In this document: positions 1 through 9,415 of the stretch, one piece after another
How positions within the stretch are numbered: the first letter of the stretch is position 1
Layout of the letters: the number at the start of each line of letters is the position of its first letter
NCBI GenBank assembly: GCA_028274765.1
Contig: JAQCND010000373.1
Location: 1-37,731, forward strand
Source of the DNA: Bradymonadaceae bacterium
Lineage (GTDB): Bacteria; Myxococcota_A; Bradymonadia; Bradymonadales; Bradymonadaceae
Direction of reading: 5' to 3'
Length of the DNA: 37,731 bases
Notes under the pieces: generated by a model
The model's input: only the letters and a program-made list of their open reading frames with translations
Database searches by the model: none
Told to the model about the DNA's origin: nothing
Position numbers and translations under genes: made by a program

Positions 1-168
1 GACCAGCGAGCCATTGTGCTCCATGCCTCGTCTCGACTGGAGTTCCATCCCATGCCCGAAGACCAGAGCGACCACCATTACAACGCGTGGCTGATGACCT
101 GGGAGGCGCTCGCCGAACTTCCGGGCGTCCTGATTTTCCATTCCTTCGAGGGAACGTTCGAGGGCTGA
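1..168 (+). CDS. C-terminal fragment of a hypothetical protein (5' end outside window)
   Basis: Open frame 1 from the window edge ...LPGVLIFHSFEGTFEG* ending at TGA 166-168. Confidence 0.5.
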   Translation, partial: DQRAIVLHASSRLEFHPMPEDQSDHHYNAWLMTWEALAELPGVLIFHSFEGTFEG

Positions 169-204
169 CCCATTCTCTTCTGTCGAACGCTCCACTCTCA
201 CGAT

Positions 205-239
205 CACAAAAAGCGGCTGGATGAGAGCACCCAGCCGCT
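205..239 (-). terminator. Rho-independent terminator for the minus-strand AgmX-like gene
   Basis: Inverted repeat agcggctgg (212-220) / ccagccgct (231-239), followed on the minus strand by TTTTTGTG; lies just downstream of the stop at 270. Confidence 0.75.
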
Positions 240-269
240 CGGTCGAGTTCGGTGTAGCTCGAGGGACCT

Positions 270-1688
270 TTACTGGACGCCGGAGAAGACGAACGGATAG
301 TTGATGATACAAATACCGCCGTCGGGCTTCTCGAAGCGCATCCGCTTGATGACTCGAGTGATGCAACTCTCGACCTGAGAGTTGCCGATGGTCGACTGAA
401 CGACCGAGGCCGTCTTGACCGAGCCGTCGAGCGCCACCTTCCACTGCGCTTTGATCTTACCCTTGAGCTTCGGGTTCTTCTGAAGCTGTCGTTCGTAGCA
501 GTACTGAATGGCGTTGGATTTAGCCTGAACGACCTTGCGGATGTTGCCCTTGTCACAGAAGTCTCCGACCTTCGGCTGACCTCTCGACATGTTGGGCTCG
601 ACCTCGCGCTGTTTCTTCTCGCCGAGTTTGGCGCCGGTTCCTTTGCCGCCACCGGTATCGACGTTTCCGAGTCCCTGGACGCGACCGAAGCCTTCGCCGC
701 CTCCCCCGGAACCCGTACCGCGCAGGCCCATGCCGCCTTGACCGCGACCGACCTGGAGCTCGCCGCCCTCGCCACTCATCGCGACTTTCATCTTGGAATC
801 AAATCCATCCTGATTGCCGAAGATGTTCTTGAGCGGTCCGCTTCCCAACTTCTTGGAGGCGAGCATCTTGTTGACTCCGATGTTCTTGACGTCGACCTTC
901 TTTTTCATCGGGCCGTCGACTTTCGGGGTTTTGTTTTCTTTTTTCTTGTCTTTCTTCCCGAATTTCCCCTCTTTTCCGCCGGCTTTTTTAGCGGTGGTAT
1001 CTTCGCTCGATTCGTCCTTCTTCTCTTTTTCCAGCGGATCTTCGACGTCACTCACCATGAATTTGGCAAATCGGTCCGGAATCTTGCGTCGCTCGAGCTC
1101 TGGATTGATGTCGAAGGCCAAGAAGGCAATCAACAGGAACGTAATGTGGAGGATACCCGCGAGCGCGACCGTGCCGACCACCGGCATGTCAATGCCCTGG
1201 AAGCCGCGACCGGCCACGACTGCGGGCTGACCGAGCACCTGAAAGTAGAGGTTGACACCGCCGAGCTGAACCAGGCCCCAGTCTCCGGGGGCAAACGACA
1301 TCTCATAGATCTGAGTCATCCCATCGATCGTCGACACGCTGTCGACCGGGATGGCCTGGTTTTGCTCGATCAGATCGTCGAGACTTTGTTCGTCGCCGTT
1401 GATGGTCACCGACCCCTCGAGGGTTTCGGTGAAGCGGATTTTGTAGCCCCCATCCTCGCGCTCGAACATCTCGAACTCCGAGGGGATCCCCTGGGACGGG
1501 GTGTTGAAGACGTTGTCTTCGGCATCTCCCACCGTCACGACGGGGTCGCTCGTTTGAGAAAACGTCTTCTCTCGGTAGACACTGCCGTTCCAGACGAGGG
1601 CCACTCGAAGAGTGTGGTTATTCGAACTCACCGGCTGGCTCCCTTGGGTTGAAAGGTCTCGCGCGATTCGGCGTGCGGCTTGCACCAA
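270..1688 (-). CDS. AgmX/PglI C-terminal domain (TonB-like) membrane-anchored protein
   Basis: Central TM segment (VVGTVALAGILHITFLLIAFLAF), Lys-rich and Gly-rich linkers, C-terminal GKIKAQWKVALDGSVKTASVVQSTIGNSQVESCITRVIKRMRFEKPDGG typical of AgmX/PglI C-terminal domains. Confidence 0.75.
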   Translation of the reverse strand: MVQAARRIARDLSTQGSQPVSSNNHTLRVALVWNGSVYREKTFSQTSDPVVTVGDAEDNVFNTPSQGIPSEFEMFEREDGGYKIRFTETLEGSVTINGDEQSLDDLIEQNQAIPVDSVSTIDGMTQIYEMSFAPGDWGLVQLGGVNLYFQVLGQPAVVAGRGFQGIDMPVVGTVALAGILHITFLLIAFLAFDINPELERRKIPDRFAKFMVSDVEDPLEKEKKDESSEDTTAKKAGGKEGKFGKKDKKKENKTPKVDGPMKKKVDVKNIGVNKMLASKKLGSGPLKNIFGNQDGFDSKMKVAMSGEGGELQVGRGQGGMGLRGTGSGGGGEGFGRVQGLGNVDTGGGKGTGAKLGEKKQREVEPNMSRGQPKVGDFCDKGNIRKVVQAKSNAIQYCYERQLQKNPKLKGKIKAQWKVALDGSVKTASVVQSTIGNSQVESCITRVIKRMRFEKPDGGICIINYPFVFSGVQ

Positions 1689-1837
1689 ATCGAGTGTGTC
1701 ACAGCCATCGAACGATACGTTTGGTGCTGCGATGCGTCAAGTCCCATCCGACGCCATTCGCAGCGGGTGCAATTATCCCCCTTCAGCCGCTCTATGCATT
1801 GGGACAGATGACGTCGGCGTATGTTCCATCTCGTCGT

Positions 1838-3181
1838 TCACCCGGCCCGGTCGTGCATCCAGGGCTTGGGGTATTCACTGCGATAATCCTCGGGAAGTTC
1901 CTCCAGGAGACGCTCTCGGAACGTGTGATAATCGACCGTGATGGTGTGTCGAGGCGTCTCGAGCTGATCGACGTCCGGATTGTCCAGCTCGTCGCGAATG
2001 GCGCCCGCCAAATCGTCGGGAGGTGACCATTCGCCGGTCAAACGACGCGCCATGATTTTCGACTGGAGCTCCGCCAGCGGCCAGATACATCCGAGGGGCT
2101 GGAAGAGCCCGATGAAATGAAGATCGTCGAACGCCGGGTGGATCATCTTCAAATACAGCGGGACGTCGCCCTCGGAGTAGTCGATCAATTCGTCGTCGAA
2201 AAAGGGATGGGCGACGTGAAACCCCGTGCAGGCGATGATGGTATCGTACTCGGCCGATTCTCCATCCTCGAAGTGAACGGTCCGGCCATCGAAACGCCCG
2301 ATATCGCCTCGCGGCTGAATCTCGCCGTGGCGGATGAAGTAGAGAAGTTCCGAATTGATGAGAGGATGGGTCTCGCCGAAATGATGATCCGGTTCGGGCA
2401 GATCGTATCGAGGATTCGGCCCGTTCCAGAGTTTGATCAACCACTCGAACCCCTTGAAGCGCACGTCGGGTGGGATGAACCCCAGGTATTTGTGTCCCCA
2501 GTAGGCCAATCGGTCGGCCGGAAGCCCGGAGATGAACTTCGGCACCACCCAATAGCCGCGCCGCCAACTGATGTCGGTCCGCTCGGAAATCCGCGACGTC
2601 TCGACGGCACAGTCGCAGGCCGAATTGCCCCCTCCGATGACCAACACACGCTCGTCTTCGAAGGGATCGGCCCGCTTGAAGTCGTGGCTATGGATGTATC
2701 GGCCGGTAAACTCTCCGGGGTACTCCGGCCATCTCGGATCCCAGTGGTGGCCGTTGCAGACCACGAGGTGATCGAACCGCTCGGTGCGTGGCTCGCCGTC
2801 GTGCGAGACCGTCACCGCCCAGCCGTCGCCGTCGAGTCGCTCGCAATGTTCGACCAGGTGCTCGAACTCGATAAAATTGTAGAGCCCGAAATGCCTGGCA
2901 TAGGACTGGAAGTATTCGGCCAACTGCTCGTGCGACGGATACACCGGATACCGCTCCGGCATCGGAAAGTCGTCGTACGCCGAGAACGCTTTGGAGCTGA
3001 TGATGTGCGTCGTCTCGAAGACGCTCGAGCGGTCCGATTCGGCATCGAAGACCCAGTTGCCACCGACGTCGCTCCCGACATCGTAGACGACCAGATCCGT
3101 GAAACCGGCGTCCAGCAGATTTTTGGCCGCCGTGATGCCGCTCGGTCCCGCCCCGATGACGCAGACGCGTTCGTCTCTCAT
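1838..3181 (-). CDS. Flavin-containing monooxygenase / NAD(P)-binding oxidoreductase
   Basis: N-terminal VCVIGAGPSGITAAKNL FAD motif, second dinucleotide motif VLVIGGGNSACDCAVE, FMO-type FKRADPFEDERVLVIGGGNSA; start chosen at MRDERV. Confidence 0.8.
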   Translation of the reverse strand: MRDERVCVIGAGPSGITAAKNLLDAGFTDLVVYDVGSDVGGNWVFDAESDRSSVFETTHIISSKAFSAYDDFPMPERYPVYPSHEQLAEYFQSYARHFGLYNFIEFEHLVEHCERLDGDGWAVTVSHDGEPRTERFDHLVVCNGHHWDPRWPEYPGEFTGRYIHSHDFKRADPFEDERVLVIGGGNSACDCAVETSRISERTDISWRRGYWVVPKFISGLPADRLAYWGHKYLGFIPPDVRFKGFEWLIKLWNGPNPRYDLPEPDHHFGETHPLINSELLYFIRHGEIQPRGDIGRFDGRTVHFEDGESAEYDTIIACTGFHVAHPFFDDELIDYSEGDVPLYLKMIHPAFDDLHFIGLFQPLGCIWPLAELQSKIMARRLTGEWSPPDDLAGAIRDELDNPDVDQLETPRHTITVDYHTFRERLLEELPEDYRSEYPKPWMHDRAG

Positions 3182-3372
3182 GGTCGATACTCCATCGAGG
3201 ATAGATTCACCACCACGCGACATATGACGCATCATTCGACAACCCAAGCGCCGAGGTTGATGAATGACTCAATAGATTCTTGCTCACACCGCCTCGATCC
3301 TCGTGACGTGAGAAACCCGTCATAGAGTGAGAGTTCGTCTCATCTCTACTTGCAGGGACGCCCCATTCGTCC

Positions 3373-3405
3373 GTGTTCGGATAAGGCCCCCCCTTATCCG
3401 AACAC
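3373..3405. repeat. Perfect 14-bp inverted repeat, palindromic intergenic element (copy 1)
   Basis: gtgttcggataagg (3373-3386) ccccc ccttatccgaacac (3392-3405); weaker outer complementarity to about 3364-3412. Confidence 0.85.
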
Positions 3406-3588
3406 AAATGAGTGGAACCCTTATCTCGCTTCTCCGGTTGTGACGCATCACCGGCGACGTCTCTCCCGCACAAGCGACCGAGTGACCGTCGCTCCGTTGA
3501 CAGGACCTGTCCGGTGTGACAGCGATCCACATAAAAAAATCGACTCTCGAGTGTGATGTTGCGTCTTCACTAGTTGCGAGGATACGTC

Positions 3589-4950
3589 ATGAGTCGACTG
3601 GGTCATCTCTTCGAAGGCCCGCATCGTTCGTGCGCCGTCGTTGGCGTCCAATGGGGCGACGAGGGCAAAGGGAAAATCGCCGACATCTTGGCGGACTCCG
3701 CCGACGTCGTCGCCCGCTGGCAGGGTGGCCCCAACGCTGGGCACACCGTTTGCTTCGACGGCGGTGAATACGTCACGCATCACTTACCTGTCGGGGTGTT
3801 CCATGCGGAAACTACGAATGTGATCGGGTGCGGCTGCGTAGTTGACCTCGAGGCATTGGTCGAGGAAATCGAGTCGCTCGGACCCGCCAAACAGGGCTCG
3901 ATCGTCATCGATCCCAACGCAACCGTGATCACACCCTGGCACCGCCTCATCGACGCCGGCCACGACGAAGACGAGGAGGGGGAAGACATTGTAGGAACGA
4001 CGAACCGCGGGATCGGCCCGACTTACGCCTCGCGTGCTTCCCGGGTGGCTCTTCGCGTCGGCGATTTGATGCGCGACGACGCCGGCTTGATGCTCGAGCG
4101 GCTCTTCGATTGGTGTGTCTCCCGAGCCCGGGCAGACGACATGACACTCGACCCCGACGCATTTGTCCCGCCGAGCGACGTGCTCAGACACCTCCGCGGG
4201 GCACTTGACGAGCTGAAAGATCACGATGTTCGGATCGAACCCGGTGCGCCGATCCTCGAAGCGAGTTTGCGCACCGATGTGGCTGATCGTGTGCTCTTCG
4301 AGGGGGCGCAGGGCACGATGCTCGGACTTCGGGCCGGCAACTATCCGTATGTCACCTCCTCGACGCCGACCGCCGCCGGCATCGCCGCCGGGTGTAACAT
4401 CTCACCCGGTCGCGTCGATCGCACGATCGGTGTCATGAAAGCCTACACCACCCGGGTGGGCGGATCGGACGAAGCGTTCTTGTGCGGCCGGGCAATGGAT
4501 GATTACGTCGCCGAGCAAATTCGCGACATTGGAGGTGAATATGGTGCCACGACGGGTCGGCCCCGCAAGGTCGGGTGGCTCGACGGCCCAGCTTTACGCT
4601 ATGCTGCCCGAGTCAACGGGTTCGATGGCGTCGTCGTCACCAAGGTCGACGTGCTGGCCGAGTTGGGGCGGCAGACGGATGTCGAACACGTGGACTTCCT
4701 CGACGATTACCGGAGCAACGATGCGGGCGAGGAACCGATTTGCACCTTCGAGCCGACCCTCGATGCCGAGGCACTGACGCCCGGCTCGACACGGTCGTCT
4801 CCAATCTGGACCGAGGAGGTTCGGACGATGCGCCGCCGCGACCGGGCCCCGGAGCCACTTCGTGCATTCCTCGATTTCGTCGCCGAGCAAATGGAGACCG
4901 ACGTCGCAGCAGTATCGGTCGGCCCCGATCGCGAGGCGATCGCCACATGA
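3589..4950 (+). CDS. purA: Adenylosuccinate synthetase
   Basis: VVGVQWGDEGKGKIADILADSADVVARWQGGPNAGHTV, GIGPTYASRASRVALRVGDL, DGVVVTKVDVL; start at MSRLGHLF with GAGGA upstream. Confidence 0.95.
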   Translation: MSRLGHLFEGPHRSCAVVGVQWGDEGKGKIADILADSADVVARWQGGPNAGHTVCFDGGEYVTHHLPVGVFHAETTNVIGCGCVVDLEALVEEIESLGPAKQGSIVIDPNATVITPWHRLIDAGHDEDEEGEDIVGTTNRGIGPTYASRASRVALRVGDLMRDDAGLMLERLFDWCVSRARADDMTLDPDAFVPPSDVLRHLRGALDELKDHDVRIEPGAPILEASLRTDVADRVLFEGAQGTMLGLRAGNYPYVTSSTPTAAGIAAGCNISPGRVDRTIGVMKAYTTRVGGSDEAFLCGRAMDDYVAEQIRDIGGEYGATTGRPRKVGWLDGPALRYAARVNGFDGVVVTKVDVLAELGRQTDVEHVDFLDDYRSNDAGEEPICTFEPTLDAEALTPGSTRSSPIWTEEVRTMRRRDRAPEPLRAFLDFVAEQMETDVAAVSVGPDREAIAT

Positions 4951-6137
4951 CCATGCCCAAACACCCCCTCGCCCGATATACGCCCGACAACCTGGAGGGT
5001 CTCTGGACCGATCGCGAGAAGTTCTGGTCCATGTTTCGCGTCGAGCGGCAGCTGCTACGGGCCCAGTCGGCCAGCGACACTTCGCGCGTCCCCGACGTTC
5101 TGGACTTCGAACCGCTCTTCGAGTTCGAGCGAGCCGATGTCGACGTCGAGTCGATTCGCACCCTTGAAGAGCAGACCAAACACGAAACCGCCGCTTTCGT
5201 CGACTGGGTCGAGCGGGTCGCTCCGGATGGCGCGTCGCGCTGGATCCACTTCGCGGTAACCTCGTCGGACGTCCTCGATTCGGCGGAGTCACTGCGGCTC
5301 GCCACGTGGTTCGAGCACATGGAGGAAGTCCATGCGTCACTGCTCGATGCAATCGAGGTGCGCGCTGCCTCGGACATCGCACTTGGAACTCGCCTCATGG
5401 GACGGACGCACGGAGAGTGCGCCCATCCTCAGTCGGTGGCCTCGGTCCTCGAGCGATGGCACGAGCGGCTCGATCACGTCTTCGACGGCGTGCAATCGGC
5501 GATCGACGACGTTGCGCGGATCGTGATTTCCGGACCGATCGGGCGATACAGCCACATGGACCCCGAGGTCGAACGAGAGGTCGCTTGCGCGCTGGGGTTG
5601 CCCCCGTTCGAGGCGCCGAGCACGCAAATCATTCCGCGTGATCGGCACGCCGCGCTGATTCAGAGCCTGGCCCGTTACATGGCCATCGTCGACAAGATCG
5701 CGACGGATTTGAGGCTCTACCACAACCGGGGCGAGATCATGGAGGGATTCGCCGACGGCCAGAAGGGCTCCTCGAGTATGCCGCACAAGCAGAACCCGAT
5801 TCTCTGCGAAAATTTATGCGGACTTGCTCGGCAGGTACGCTCGGCGGTACAGCCGGCGCTCGAGAATGTCTCGCTCTGGCACGAGCGAGACATGTCCCAT
5901 TCGTCCGTCGAGCGTTTTCAGCTCCCGCAAACGACGACCCTGGCCGCCTTCGCAACCCAACGTCTGACTCGCGTCGTCGAGGGATTGACGATCGACGAAG
6001 AACAGTGCCAAGCCTCCATCGAAGCTCACGACGAATGGCGAGTGCGCGAGGCGATGATGAAGATGATCGAGGAGGGTATATCTCGCCAAGAGGCCTACCA
6101 GAAGGCACAGCAACGTGCGCTCGACGACGGTGAATAG
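4947..6137 (+). CDS. purB: Adenylosuccinate lyase
   Basis: GSSSMPHKQNPILCENLCGLAR signature, MGRTHGECAHPQSVA; ATGA overlap with the purA stop. Confidence 0.95.
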   Translation: MTMPKHPLARYTPDNLEGLWTDREKFWSMFRVERQLLRAQSASDTSRVPDVLDFEPLFEFERADVDVESIRTLEEQTKHETAAFVDWVERVAPDGASRWIHFAVTSSDVLDSAESLRLATWFEHMEEVHASLLDAIEVRAASDIALGTRLMGRTHGECAHPQSVASVLERWHERLDHVFDGVQSAIDDVARIVISGPIGRYSHMDPEVEREVACALGLPPFEAPSTQIIPRDRHAALIQSLARYMAIVDKIATDLRLYHNRGEIMEGFADGQKGSSSMPHKQNPILCENLCGLARQVRSAVQPALENVSLWHERDMSHSSVERFQLPQTTTLAAFATQRLTRVVEGLTIDEEQCQASIEAHDEWRVREAMMKMIEEGISRQEAYQKAQQRALDDGE

Positions 6138-6144
6138 ATATTGC

Positions 6145-7428
6145 TCATTCCGGTTCGTCGTCGAGTCGAGCTTCTGCCGATCGGGCATGGCCCTCCAGCG
6201 ACTCGAGCCGCGCGAAGTCGGCGGCGTCACGGACGAGCGTCTCGGCCTCCCCGGCGTCGTCGATGGTCATCCAGGTACGGATACGCAGGAAGTGAAGCAC
6301 CGAAAGTCCGCCGGTCGAGCGCGCCGTGCCACCGGTCGGGAGCGTGTGATTGGGGCCAGCACCGTAGTCGCCCAGCACCTCCGCCGCCTGTTCACCTATA
6401 AAGAGGCTGCCGTAGTGGCGAAGTGCGTCGGCAACCGATTCGGCTCTCTCGCCGAGCAGCTCCAGATGCTCCGGGGCGAGACGGTCGCAGACTTCGACGC
6501 CTTCCTCCAGCCCATCGACGACGACGGCAAAACCGTTCTGCAGGGCGGCTCGAGCTGTCTCGGCAGTCGGGAGCGTGTCGAGTTGTTCGTCGAGCGCTTC
6601 TTCGACACGATCGACGAGCGACCCATCGGAGGTGACCAACACGGGGAGGGCTTCGATGTCGTGTTCAGCCTGGGCGAGCAGGTCGGTGGCCACCACGTCG
6701 GGGTCGGCGCTGCCGTCGGCGAGCACGACGAGCTCGGAGGGGCCGGCGAGCATATCGATCTGTACGCCCCCCGAGACGATCTTTTTGGCGGCGGTCACCC
6801 AGCGATTGCCGGGCCCGACCACGACGTCGCATGCAGGTATTTCGCCAGATCCTTCAGCGAGCGCAGCAATCGCCTGTGCGCCACCGCATCGGAGAAAGCC
6901 GTCGACTTTGGCGACGGCGGCAGCGGCTCGTACGACTGGGGGCGCGGCGGGGGCGGCCAGCCAGACGTCATCGACGCCTGCTACACGCGCAGTGACGGCC
7001 GTCATCAGCACGGAGGAGGGCAACGGGTAGCGCCCACCCGGTGCATAGCAGCCCGCCGCGGGCACCGGAGCGATGGTATGGCCTGCCCGTCCGCTCGGCA
7101 GGTCGATCTCTAGTTCGGTGAGGCTGTCGCGTTGGGCGTCGGCGAAACGGTGGATGCGGTCGTGGACACGCTCCAGTAGTGCAGCCGTGTCGTCATCAAT
7201 CTCCTCGAGCCCTCTCTCTAGGTAGTCGCGATCGACAAAAAGTTCGTCTCCCGCTTCGATGTCTCCGAGACGCTCGGCGTGGTGGCGCACAGCGGATAAC
7301 CCCTCCCGTCGGACGTCGCCAACGATGTCGCGGGCGACCTCGAGCGCTTCATCGTCGACGCTAGCGCGTCGAAGTCGGGGTAGATCCTCGATCGTACGTC
7401 GTTCGAGCATTGGTTCAGCCGTATTCAT
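6145..7428 (-). CDS. hisD: Histidinol dehydrogenase
   Basis: VVGPGNRWVTAAKKIVSGGVQIDMLAGPSELVVLADGSADPDVVATDLLAQAEHD, GPNHTLPTGGTARSTGGLSV. Confidence 0.95.
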   Translation of the reverse strand: MNTAEPMLERRTIEDLPRLRRASVDDEALEVARDIVGDVRREGLSAVRHHAERLGDIEAGDELFVDRDYLERGLEEIDDDTAALLERVHDRIHRFADAQRDSLTELEIDLPSGRAGHTIAPVPAAGCYAPGGRYPLPSSVLMTAVTARVAGVDDVWLAAPAAPPVVRAAAAVAKVDGFLRCGGAQAIAALAEGSGEIPACDVVVGPGNRWVTAAKKIVSGGVQIDMLAGPSELVVLADGSADPDVVATDLLAQAEHDIEALPVLVTSDGSLVDRVEEALDEQLDTLPTAETARAALQNGFAVVVDGLEEGVEVCDRLAPEHLELLGERAESVADALRHYGSLFIGEQAAEVLGDYGAGPNHTLPTGGTARSTGGLSVLHFLRIRTWMTIDDAGEAETLVRDAADFARLESLEGHARSAEARLDDEPE

Positions 7429-7433
7429 GGGCG

Positions 7434-8660
7434 TTACTCCTCCATCCGTCGGTTCAGCTCACGTTCGATTTCGTGGAGCGTCGATTCGCCGTCGACGATC
7501 GCCACGATCGCAAAATACAGCAAGTCGGCCGCTTCCCAGGTCACCTCGTCGGGCGAATGAGCTTCGGCAAGTTCTTCAGCTTCTTCAACAAGTTTGCGTT
7601 GTAGCAGCCCATCCTCTTCGAAGAGCCGACGGGTGTAGGAATCCGCTGGTGCTTCCTCGAGACGGTTCCGGACGATGCGCTCGAGGCGGGGAAGCCCCTG
7701 GTCATCACCCCAGCACGTCCACCGATCACGGTGGCAGAAGCCATCGCCCTCCTGATCGACGACGAATCGCAATGCGTCGGTGTCGCAGTCGAGATCGATC
7801 CGTCGAAGATGCTGGACGTTGTCGGAGGTCTCTCCCTTGACCCACAGGCCCCGACTCCGGGAGTGGTAGACACCACGCTGGCGGTCAACGGTTTCACGCA
7901 GGCTCTCGGCATCCGAGTAGGCCAACCCGAGGGCGCGACGGTGTGTGTCACAGACAACCGTCGGCCAGAGGCCATCCTCGCGGTCCGATTCGAGCGGAGC
8001 GGCGATAGCTTCTCCGAGGTGCATCTCGTTTTTGTAGAGGGCCATGCCGACCTGCGCGTCGACGCCTAGGTCGTGGAGGTGCGCGATCTCCGAGGGGGTC
8101 GAGATCCCGCCGGCGACGGTCAGATCGGCGCTATCGGCCACTTCTAAGAGCCGTTCGACCGCCTCGATTCGGGTGCCCTCCAGACGGCCTTCTTTTTCGA
8201 TGAAAGTCACCATGAAAGCATCGACATACTGACGTAGCCGTCGCATCCGGTCGACAATGGACTCGCCGGTTCCCTCCTGCCAGCCCTCGACGACGACTTC
8301 ACCATCGACGGCATCGAGCGCGGCGATCACCCGATCCGAGGGGAGCTCGTTGAGGATCTCGGGTCGGGCTGCCGTGCCGAGAATGACGCGTTTGGCGCCC
8401 TTGTCGAGCCACTCGCGGGCGGTCTCGACGTCGCGGATGCCGCCCCCGACGCGGCACGGTCCCATCTCGAGAAGTCGCTCGACGTGCTCGGCGTTCGACC
8501 CCCGTCCCATCGCGGCGTCGAGATCGATGACAGCCACCTCGCCGGCGAGCCGAAACCGCTCCATAATGGGCTCGGGAGGGCCGGCATCGATTTCGAGCTC
8601 GTCGCCACCGACGAGCTGCACGGCGTGGCCGTCGCGAAGATCAATCGATGGAACGATCAA
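7434..8660 (-). CDS. hisA-hisI-hisE: Trifunctional fusion: ProFAR isomerase (HisA) - phosphoribosyl-AMP cyclohydrolase (HisI) - phosphoribosyl-ATP pyrophosphohydrolase (HisE)
   Basis: One uninterrupted 408-aa ORF: HisA barrel IVPSIDLRDGHAVQLVGG...VGGGIRDVETA...LTVAGGIST...VGMALY; HisI LWVKGETSDNVQHLRRIDLDCDTDALRFVVDQ..CHRDRWTCWG; HisE RLFEEDGLLQRKLVEEAEELAEA..WEAADLLYFAIVAI. Confidence 0.9.
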   Translation of the reverse strand: MIVPSIDLRDGHAVQLVGGDELEIDAGPPEPIMERFRLAGEVAVIDLDAAMGRGSNAEHVERLLEMGPCRVGGGIRDVETAREWLDKGAKRVILGTAARPEILNELPSDRVIAALDAVDGEVVVEGWQEGTGESIVDRMRRLRQYVDAFMVTFIEKEGRLEGTRIEAVERLLEVADSADLTVAGGISTPSEIAHLHDLGVDAQVGMALYKNEMHLGEAIAAPLESDREDGLWPTVVCDTHRRALGLAYSDAESLRETVDRQRGVYHSRSRGLWVKGETSDNVQHLRRIDLDCDTDALRFVVDQEGDGFCHRDRWTCWGDDQGLPRLERIVRNRLEEAPADSYTRRLFEEDGLLQRKLVEEAEELAEAHSPDEVTWEAADLLYFAIVAIVDGESTLHEIERELNRRMEE

Positions 8661-9415
8661 CGTCGTACCTCCAATCCTGCATCTTCGAGATGATCCTTGA
8701 CGGCGTCCACCGTCCAGTCGCCCTGATGGAAGATCGAGGCGGCCAGCACGGCGTCGGCTCCAGCCTCGAGGGCCTCGACGAGGTGTTCGGGTCGGTCGGC
8801 CCCACCGGAAGCGATGATCGGGACGTCGACGACCGAGGAGGTCGCCTCCAGTAGTTCGAGGTCGTAGCCCGAGCGCGTGCCGTCGCGATCCCAGTTGGTC
8901 AGCAACACCTCGCCGGCGCCGCGGTCGGTGGCCTCAGCGGCCCACTCGATGGCATCACGTTCAGTCGCCTCCGTGCCGCTTTGAACGACGGCATGCCATC
9001 CGTCACCCTCTTCGCGGCGTTTGGCATCGATCGAGACGACGATACATTGACTGCCGAACCGTTCAGCGAGTTCGGTCAAAAAAGAGGGGTCTCGGGCGGC
9101 CGCCGTGTTGACAGCCACCTTGTCGGCGCCGGCCGAGAGCAACTCGGAGGCGTCTTCGACGGTTCGCACACCGCCGCCGACCGTCAGCGGAATGGCGAGG
9201 TGCTCGCGGATCGCTTCGACCGTCTCGATCCGAGTCCGTCGTCCCTCGGGGGTGGCCGAGACGTCGAGCATGACGAGCTCATCGGCACCCTGCTTTTGAT
9301 AGGCTCGTGACAACTCGGCCGGATCGCCTTCGTCGCGCAGGTTCTGAAACTGCACGCCCTTGACGACGCGACCGGCGTCGACATCGAGGCATGGAATCAC
9401 GCGCACCGTCAGCAT
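8657..9415 (-). CDS. hisF: Imidazole glycerol phosphate synthase cyclase subunit
   Basis: RVIPCLDVDAGRVVKGVQFQNLRDEGDPAELSRAY, VGGGVRTVEDASELLSAGADKVAVNTAA, LLTNWDRDGTRSGYDLELL. Confidence 0.95.
   Translation of the reverse strand: MLTVRVIPCLDVDAGRVVKGVQFQNLRDEGDPAELSRAYQKQGADELVMLDVSATPEGRRTRIETVEAIREHLAIPLTVGGGVRTVEDASELLSAGADKVAVNTAAARDPSFLTELAERFGSQCIVVSIDAKRREEGDGWHAVVQSGTEATERDAIEWAAEATDRGAGEVLLTNWDRDGTRSGYDLELLEATSSVVDVPIIASGGADRPEHLVEALEAGADAVLAASIFHQGDWTVDAVKDHLEDAGLEVRR

Noticed and set aside
2117-3325. 402-aa plus-strand ORF over the flavin monooxygenase
   Set aside because: Antisense artefact; the minus strand carries FAD/NADP motifs.
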